Source: Myxococcota bacterium
GTDB lineage: Bacteria; Myxococcota_A; Polyangia; HGW-17; JAJRWW01
Reading direction: 5' to 3'
NCBI GenBank assembly: GCA_024276595.1
Contig: JAJRWW010000258.1
Coordinates: 1-10,134, forward strand
Length of the DNA: 10,134 nucleotides
Below, one piece after another: positions 6,140 through 10,134 of this stretch (positions are counted from its first letter, which is position 1; each line of letters begins with the position of its first letter). A program made the translations under genes and the position numbers. Below the pieces are notes generated by a model that saw only the letters and a list, made by a program, of their open reading frames with translations, was not told the origin of the DNA and did no database searches.

Positions 6140-8830
6140 ATGCGTTCGTCATGCACCACAGGTCTGGGTTGCCGCCCGGCCAGGGCGCTTCCGCCCGGGG
6201 TCGCCGTGGCGCTCGCTGTCCCCCTGGCGATGGTGGCGGCCCCTGTCCTCTCGGGCTGCACGCTCATCTCCGTGGCCACCATGGTGGGGAAGAGGTTCGT
6301 GCCGGCCCTCGCCAAGGGCGACAGGGCCAGGCTCAAGCGCCACTCGAGCTGGCGCCTTGCCTGGTACTGGGATGGCTTCACCGACCAGGAGATCCAGACC
6401 GCTGTCAAGGGAAACCCTGCCATGGCCGGGCGCAAGCCGGGCAAGGCCGGCCCGCACGCCAGGCGCCGCAAGCGTCGCAAGGGGCCAGGTGTCAGCCTGG
6501 TGAGCTTCAGAAGCAGGGGCCGCACCGCTCGCCTGGTGGCGCGCCGGGGCAAGACGCGCTTCGCCTTCGACTGCGTGCTGGAGGGCGGACGGTGGCGGGT
6601 GGACGACATCACCCTGCCCATGAACGGCAGAAAGACCCACCTGGTGCAGCTACTGAAGGTGCTGCTGGCGGCCAAGGCCATCCAGGCAGGCATGGAGAGG
6701 GGCTCCCGCTACCTGCTGGTGAACGTCTCCACCCCGCGCCTGCGCAGTCAGGTCTGGGATCGCCTGGGCGACGCCGAGCTGGAGGCCATCACCTCCTCCA
6801 CCTCCTCCAGGCGCGACCGCAAGGGCCCAAGGAAGCGCTCTCGCTCGAAGATCAGGACCAGGTTCTTCCCGGACCACGCGGAGGTCTCCCTCTCCGGTGG
6901 CTCTCTCCCGGCCTCGATCACCCTGTTGGAGCGAGATGGACAGTACTGGGTCGACGACGTCCGAGTCAGGCTCGGAGGCCAGTGGCACCGGCTGGCAGAC
7001 CTGGTTGGCTACCTCCAGCCGGCTCTGGGGCTCTTTCGCTGGGCCAAGAAACACCTGCTGGGCCCCGGCTCGGGAGCCCCGCCCTCTCCGGCCGCCCTCG
7101 CCGCCCTCATCTCGCGCCTACAAAGCGCCCTGCCCGCCTCCCTGTGGCGCCGGTCCCTCTCCTGGCTCACCCCCGGGGACCTGGCGCTGCTGCCCTGGGC
7201 TGCCATCAGAGACGCTCTTTTGCCCAAGAAGGTCGCAGCCACGGGCGACCATGCCTTGCGAGCTCGTGGCACCCATCTGAGCCCCAAGATCATCGAGCGA
7301 TTCCAGCGCACAGGGGGTCGGCTCCAGGTGGCCCTGAAGCTGCCCGGGCTCGGCCTGACCATCGCCATGAGGCTCAATGGGGGGAGCTGGCGCCTGCACA
7401 ACGCCACCCTCACCCGCAAGGGCAACACCCTGCGCCTGGTGCAGATGCTGGAGGCCCTTGCACCCATGGCGCGCCTGGCTGCCCTGGCCGGCAAGCTGGT
7501 GCCCAAGATCCTGCTGGGCAACCGCGAGAGCGGCAAGGCCCTCGGACAGCTCATGGCCGGCCTCCGCCGCGCATCATCGCGAGACCTCAACCGACACCTC
7601 TGGTCGCGCATCCCCCAGGACCTGCTCCGACATGTCCCCCTGGAGGTGCTGCCAAAGGCCCTGGGCAGGCTCCTCGGCGCTCGGAGGCGCTCCGGCACAC
7701 TCCCCCCACATGGGCCTTCGGCCGGCCAGCGGAGAGCCGCACCTCTGCCGCGTCCCTCCGGGGGCGCGCTCCCGACCCTGCGCAAGATAGCCCAGACGGC
7801 TCGCGGGCTGGACCTCACCTTCTCGGTGGACCGCTCCTCGGTCCAGGTGAGGCTCGTCAAGGAGGGAGCCGCCTGGAAGCTGGACGACGTGATCGCCCCC
7901 TTCGCAGGCAAGCAGCGCTCCATGAGAAGTACACTGGCCATGATGGCCCCTGCCGCTGCCCTGGCCCATGCACTGCTCTCTGGCAAGGGCGCACCCCTTG
8001 GGGAGGCGTTCGACTCCCAGGTCCGTCGCACGGTGGTGGACCCCTTGCTGCGCATCCTGGGTCCCCGGCTGGGATCGCTGATGCGCAGCCTGCGCACCCG
8101 CACCCTGGAGCTGGCTCTTCCCAGGCCCCCTTCGGCGTCCAGGCCGGGTCACCGGCCCCATCTCCCATCCGCGATGCGGCCCCGGCCCCGGCCCCGGCCC
8201 CGGCCCAGAGCAGTCCCCCAGACCAGAGTCACCCTCGAGTCCCTCGTGGTGCAGCCCGACGGACGACGGGCCGAGATCCGGCTGAGGCTGGGGCCCATGG
8301 CGCCCCTGCGGATAATCCTGGCTCGAGGCAGGAGCCAGGTGTGGCGCGTGGCAGACGTGATCTTTCCGCTGGGTGGAAGGATCCTGTCGCTGCGCAAGAC
8401 CGGGCCGGTGATTGCGCCCCTCTTCGGCTTTGGCATCTCTCTGTTCTCCAGGTACCTCCCGGGGATCCGCCGGGCCAGCTCTCGCTCCTTCAACAGGGCC
8501 GTGTGGCGGCGCCTCAGCCGGGCCAAGCTCTCCAGGCTCCTGGGCCAGATCATGCCCAGCGGCCAAGGGCGGGGCTCTGGTCGGAGCGCCTCCGGCCGCA
8601 GCAGCTCCCGGGCGAGCAGGGCGGCCAGGAGCAGGCTGCCAAAGCTCCTGGCTCTGCGCATCCGAGACACGGGCCGCTGGCGGTGGGCCGAGGTGGACCT
8701 GAGGGTTGGAAAGCGGACCATTCGGATCTCCCTGGTGGGAGCTCGCGGCCGCTGGTTCGTGCACGATGTTCACCTGTCGGTGGGTGGCAAGCTCCTCTCT
8801 CTCAAGACCGCCGCCGCCCTCCTCCTGTGA
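6140..8830 (+). CDS. Large predicted lipoprotein with about six tandem divergent repeats
   Basis: I choose ATG 6140 because it gives a signal peptide: arginines early, a hydrophobic stretch (~21-36) and lipobox 'LSGC' with the lipid-bearing Cys at 40. The mature protein (~857 residues) would be anchored to a membrane from the periplasmic side. The frame stays open upstream to ATG 5990, but that part overlaps the divergent gene. Tryptophan-centred strands recur at W152, W270, W417, W579, W735 and W872 ('RWRVDDI', 'YWVDDV', 'SWRLHNA', 'AWKLDDV', 'VWRVADV', 'RWFVHDV'), each followed by a short hairpin and a Leu-rich helix. Helices such as 'RRASSRDLNRHLW' and 'RRASSRSFNRAVW' precede two of them. 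Spacing is 118-162 residues. The helix-then-strands order suggests NTF2-like or DUF4878-like units (inference). The protein is strongly basic, with Arg/Ser/Pro linkers. I do not recognise the family. No strong Shine-Dalgarno is visible. Confidence 0.78.
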   Translation: MRSSCTTGLGCRPARALPPGVAVALAVPLAMVAAPVLSGCTLISVATMVGKRFVPALAKGDRARLKRHSSWRLAWYWDGFTDQEIQTAVKGNPAMAGRKPGKAGPHARRRKRRKGPGVSLVSFRSRGRTARLVARRGKTRFAFDCVLEGGRWRVDDITLPMNGRKTHLVQLLKVLLAAKAIQAGMERGSRYLLVNVSTPRLRSQVWDRLGDAELEAITSSTSSRRDRKGPRKRSRSKIRTRFFPDHAEVSLSGGSLPASITLLERDGQYWVDDVRVRLGGQWHRLADLVGYLQPALGLFRWAKKHLLGPGSGAPPSPAALAALISRLQSALPASLWRRSLSWLTPGDLALLPWAAIRDALLPKKVAATGDHALRARGTHLSPKIIERFQRTGGRLQVALKLPGLGLTIAMRLNGGSWRLHNATLTRKGNTLRLVQMLEALAPMARLAALAGKLVPKILLGNRESGKALGQLMAGLRRASSRDLNRHLWSRIPQDLLRHVPLEVLPKALGRLLGARRRSGTLPPHGPSAGQRRAAPLPRPSGGALPTLRKIAQTARGLDLTFSVDRSSVQVRLVKEGAAWKLDDVIAPFAGKQRSMRSTLAMMAPAAALAHALLSGKGAPLGEAFDSQVRRTVVDPLLRILGPRLGSLMRSLRTRTLELALPRPPSASRPGHRPHLPSAMRPRPRPRPRPRAVPQTRVTLESLVVQPDGRRAEIRLRLGPMAPLRIILARGRSQVWRVADVIFPLGGRILSLRKTGPVIAPLFGFGISLFSRYLPGIRRASSRSFNRAVWRRLSRAKLSRLLGQIMPSGQGRGSGRSASGRSSSRASRAARSRLPKLLALRIRDTGRWRWAEVDLRVGKRTIRISLVGARGRWFVHDVHLSVGGKLLSLKTAAALLL
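8177..8206 (+). repeat. Five copies of a 6-bp repeat (CGGCCC) coding for (Arg-Pro)5
   Basis: Five perfect CGGCCC units lie in frame inside the lipoprotein gene and encode five Arg-Pro pairs in the linker before the fifth tryptophan repeat. Copy-number change by slippage would keep the frame and only alter linker length. Confidence 0.95.
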
Positions 8831-8851
8831 GCCCGTGTCTGGCCAGGGACC

Positions 8852-8880
8852 ATGTCTCATGAGACACCCGAGTGAGACAT
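8852..8880. promoter_or_regulatory. Candidate enhancer (activator-binding) site: palindrome plus extra half-site
   Basis: TGTCTCATGAGACA (8853-8866) is a perfect 14-bp palindrome. A further half-site TGAGACAT lies at 8873-8880, forming a perfect 8-bp inverted repeat with ATGTCTCA at 8852-8859. The palindrome centre is about 174 bp upstream of the start predicted from the sigma-54 promoter, a usual distance for an enhancer-binding protein. Alternative reading: the 8-bp inverted repeat, followed by TTCTTT, could be a weak terminator for the lipoprotein gene, which ends 21 bases earlier. Confidence 0.55.
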
Positions 8881-9007
8881 TCTTTCGGGCAGAAGGGCTC
8901 CTCCTTTCGCCAGGCTGCACGGTGCCAGCCGCAACGCACTCGCCTTGATCGGCGCCAATCCCGCCTTGGGGCAGGGTCACCGGAGATCCACTGGCACTGC
9001 CTGTTGC

Positions 9008-9023
9008 TGGCATGTTCATTGCA
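9008..9023 (+). promoter_or_regulatory. Sigma-54 (RpoN) -24/-12 promoter
   Basis: TGGCATG-N4-TTGCA matches the consensus TGGCACG-N4-TTGCW at all but one position. The invariant GG (9009-9010) and GC (9021-9022) are exactly 12 bases apart. Transcription should begin around 9033-9034, leaving a ~33-base leader that contains AGGGAG and then the ATG at 9067. Sigma-54 promoters need an AAA+ activator bound upstream; the palindrome at 8853-8866 is the obvious candidate site. Confidence 0.75.
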
Positions 9024-9066
9024 GTTACAGCCATGGGATGTATCACATCCCAGGGAGAAGCCGAAC

Positions 9067-9285
9067 ATGAAGAGCAGACATATCCGCAGGTTCGTGGGCC
9101 CCCAGCCGGTGCTGCAGCCCTACAGCTACCTGGGCTGTCCGGAGACGGTGTCGAGGGTCCCCTGGTGCTATCGCATCTGCACACCGGTCAACGGCAGGGG
9201 CACCTGCGGACGGATCGCCCCCCACGTACTCAAGAGCCGCATCCAGCGGGCCATCGCGGCCTACAAGCTGGAGAACGGCGAGTAG
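9067..9285 (+). CDS. Small four-cysteine protein of unknown function, sigma-54 driven
   Basis: The start ATG 9067 is supported by AGGGAG (9052-9057) nine bases upstream and by the sigma-54 promoter, which lies inside any longer version of the frame. The product has 72 residues with no signal peptide or membrane helix. It has a basic N-terminus ('MKSRHIRRF'), a central cysteine-rich part with C24, C34, C38 and C47 ('GCPE', 'PWCYRIC', 'GTCGRI'), and a C-terminal basic helix (~52-68: 'HVLKSRIQRAIAAYK'). The cysteine spacing (10, 4 and 9 residues) could bind a metal ion or form disulfides, but does not fit a zinc ribbon I know. It stands alone, converging on the L,D-transpeptidase gene. I do not recognise a family. 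Confidence 0.75.
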   Translation: MKSRHIRRFVGPQPVLQPYSYLGCPETVSRVPWCYRICTPVNGRGTCGRIAPHVLKSRIQRAIAAYKLENGE

Positions 9286-9322
9286 CCCCGGGCGATCGAG
9301 CGAGCAAGGGGCAGCGCCAGCA

Positions 9323-9379
9323 CCCACCCGGAAGGGGCGCCCACCCGGAGGGCCCACCCGAGGGGCGTCCAGCCACCCG
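9323..9379. repeat. Imperfect direct repeats of CCCACCCG between converging genes
   Basis: CCCACCCG occurs at 9323-9330, 9340-9347 and 9353-9360, with a close relative near 9373-9379. Spacing is irregular (17 and 13 bases between starts), and the intervening bases are G-rich. It is probably GC-rich intergenic sequence of no specific role. Confidence 0.5.
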
Positions 9380-9380
9380 C

Positions 9381-9399
9381 CCGAGGCTCAGCGCCTCGG
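9381..9399. terminator. GC-rich hairpin at the end of the L,D-transpeptidase gene
   Basis: CCGAGGC (9381-9387) and GCCTCGG (9393-9399) form a perfect 7-bp stem with a 5-base loop, and the transpeptidase stop codon (9388-9390) lies in the loop. It sits between converging genes, so it may end transcription in either direction. No T-tract follows on either strand. Confidence 0.35.
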
Positions 9400-10134
9400 T
9401 CTCGCCTGTCGCCCACGCCTGGCGCGCCTTGGCCGGGCCGGGCTCGCCTCTCCAGGCCGAAGCACGTACCTCCCGCGCACCCGCACCACCCCGCCTGGAT
9501 CCAGCTTCGTGGGACGGATGGACACGAACCCCGGCGGCAAGCCGGGGCCCAGCCAGTCGAACACGAACCGGGCATCGGCCAGGCTGAGGTTGGGGCACCC
9601 GTGGGAGAGGCGGCTCCCAAAGCCGTCGTGCCAGTAGGTCCCGTGCAGCCCGAAGTCACCTTTGAAAAACACCACGTAGGGGACCGACTCCAGGAAGAAC
9701 GGGTCCACACCGTACCGCCGGCTCATGTCCTTCCACACCAGCTTCTGCTCCACGCGGAAGAGGCCCGGAGGGGTCTTGAGCCCCATGCTGGAGAGCATCA
9801 CCCGGACAACCTTGTTCCCGCGCATGGCATAGACCAGCCGCTCGGTGAGGTCCACGTCCACCCACCTCTCTGCCCTCCCCACACCTGCCGGGAGGGATGG
9901 AGATGGGCGGCGGGCCAGAGCCACTCGACGCCGCAGCACGGCCTTGCCGCCCGCGAGCAGAGCTACCTGGTGCCCCGCCACCGCCAGGAGACCCTTCACT
10001 CGCCTGACCCCGTAGCGCCCGAGTGTCGCCCCCGTGGGAATCAGGCGCCCCCCGGAGATCTTGAGCAGCTTTGCCGGCCCGAGGGCGATGACCATTGGGA
10101 GGTCCCTGGGGCTGCGGATGGAGATCCCCACCAG
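9388..10134 (-). CDS. L,D-transpeptidase (YkuD domain), 5' end cut by window edge
   Basis: The gene runs leftward and is open through the right edge. A GTG at 10131 is in frame, but the true start probably lies outside. From that GTG 248 codons are visible, stop included. The YkuD domain spans residues ~88-206: 'ERWVDVDLTERLVYAM' opens it, and the active-site motif H163-G-T-Y-W-H-D ... S176-H-G-C179-P-N is complete, with C179 the nucleophile. Such enzymes make 3-3 crosslinks in peptidoglycan or attach proteins to it, in the periplasm. The N-terminal visible part (~1-75) looks beta-rich, perhaps an SH3-like or spacer domain. The C-terminal ~25 residues are Arg/Pro/Ala-rich. Any export signal would be beyond the window. 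Confidence 0.9.
   Translation of the reverse strand: MVGISIRSPRDLPMVIALGPAKLLKISGGRLIPTGATLGRYGVRRVKGLLAVAGHQVALLAGGKAVLRRRVALARRPSPSLPAGVGRAERWVDVDLTERLVYAMRGNKVVRVMLSSMGLKTPPGLFRVEQKLVWKDMSRRYGVDPFFLESVPYVVFFKGDFGLHGTYWHDGFGSRLSHGCPNLSLADARFVFDWLGPGLPPGFVSIRPTKLDPGGVVRVRGRYVLRPGEASPARPRRARRGRQARPRR

Noticed and set aside
6151..8862. Second long plus-strand open frame (903 codons) overlapping the lipoprotein gene
   Set aside because: Its product is low-complexity Gly/Pro/Gln/Arg-rich with no signal peptide or repeats; the other frame has a lipobox and repeated motifs. Long open frames in all phases are expected at this GC content.
8992..9007. Second sigma-54-like element, TGGCAC-N6-TTGC, overlapping the main promoter
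   Set aside because: GG and GC are 13 rather than 12 bases apart, which is poorly tolerated by sigma-54; the site at 9008-9023 has correct spacing.
7574..9184. Antisense open frame of 536 codons opposite the lipoprotein gene and across the sigma-54 promoter
   Set aside because: Pro/Gly/Ala/Gln-rich composition, no recognisable motif, and it covers clear regulatory sequence; a shadow of GC-rich coding DNA.
8872..9285. Longer version (137 codons) of the small cysteine protein, starting at 8872
   Set aside because: It would place the sigma-54 promoter and Shine-Dalgarno inside the coding region, and the extra N-terminal part looks random; ATG 9067 is better supported.

Overview
The window is very GC-rich, with strong G/C preference at third codon positions, short gene overlaps, zinc-ribbon/DUF2007 and L,D-transpeptidase genes and a near-consensus sigma-54 promoter. 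This suggests a high-GC Gram-negative of the Myxococcota/deltaproteobacterial kind. That placement is inference from style and gene content; no rRNA or other marker is present.

Region 1 (1-2515) is a decayed defence island. It opens inside a gene whose N-terminal part matches the CARF-like sensor of RtcR-type sigma-54 activators. At about 272-283 that reading frame passes, without a break, into the C-terminal part of a type I restriction-modification methyltransferase (HsdM), exactly at the catalytic [N]PPY motif. The chimera lacks the activator's ATPase and the methyltransferase's SAM-binding half. It overlaps by 4 bases an intact AlbA_2/Schlafen-type gene (901-2304). Then come five perfect 11-bp repeats with an inverted copy, a short HsdM-like C-terminal tail, and the first 20-odd codons of an hsdS gene that lose similarity at about 2515. 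No hsdR is seen, so the R-M system cannot work from what is here.

Region 2 (2516-6140) is housekeeping. A divergent class II aldolase (2803-4074, +) converges on a zinc-ribbon/DUF2007 gene and tyrS (5991-4125, -). These two probably form one operon, separated by 25 bases that contain part of a perfect 15-bp tandem duplication carrying the tyrS Shine-Dalgarno.

Region 3 (6140-8830, +) is one large gene for a predicted, very basic 896-residue lipoprotein. It is built from about six divergent repeats, each centred on a 'W-x-(V/L)-x-D/N-(V/I)' strand. I know no name for it.

Region 4 (8831-10134) holds a compact regulatory unit: a perfect 14-bp palindrome with an extra half-site (a candidate enhancer), a sigma-54 -24/-12 promoter about 175 bp downstream, a Shine-Dalgarno, and a 72-residue four-cysteine protein. 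It converges on an L,D-transpeptidase gene (minus strand) that runs off the right edge.

The two most original signals are the sigma-54-driven small cysteine protein and the six-repeat lipoprotein. The CARF-HsdM chimera and the repeat/scar structure around the AlbA_2 gene are the best evidence of rearrangement.
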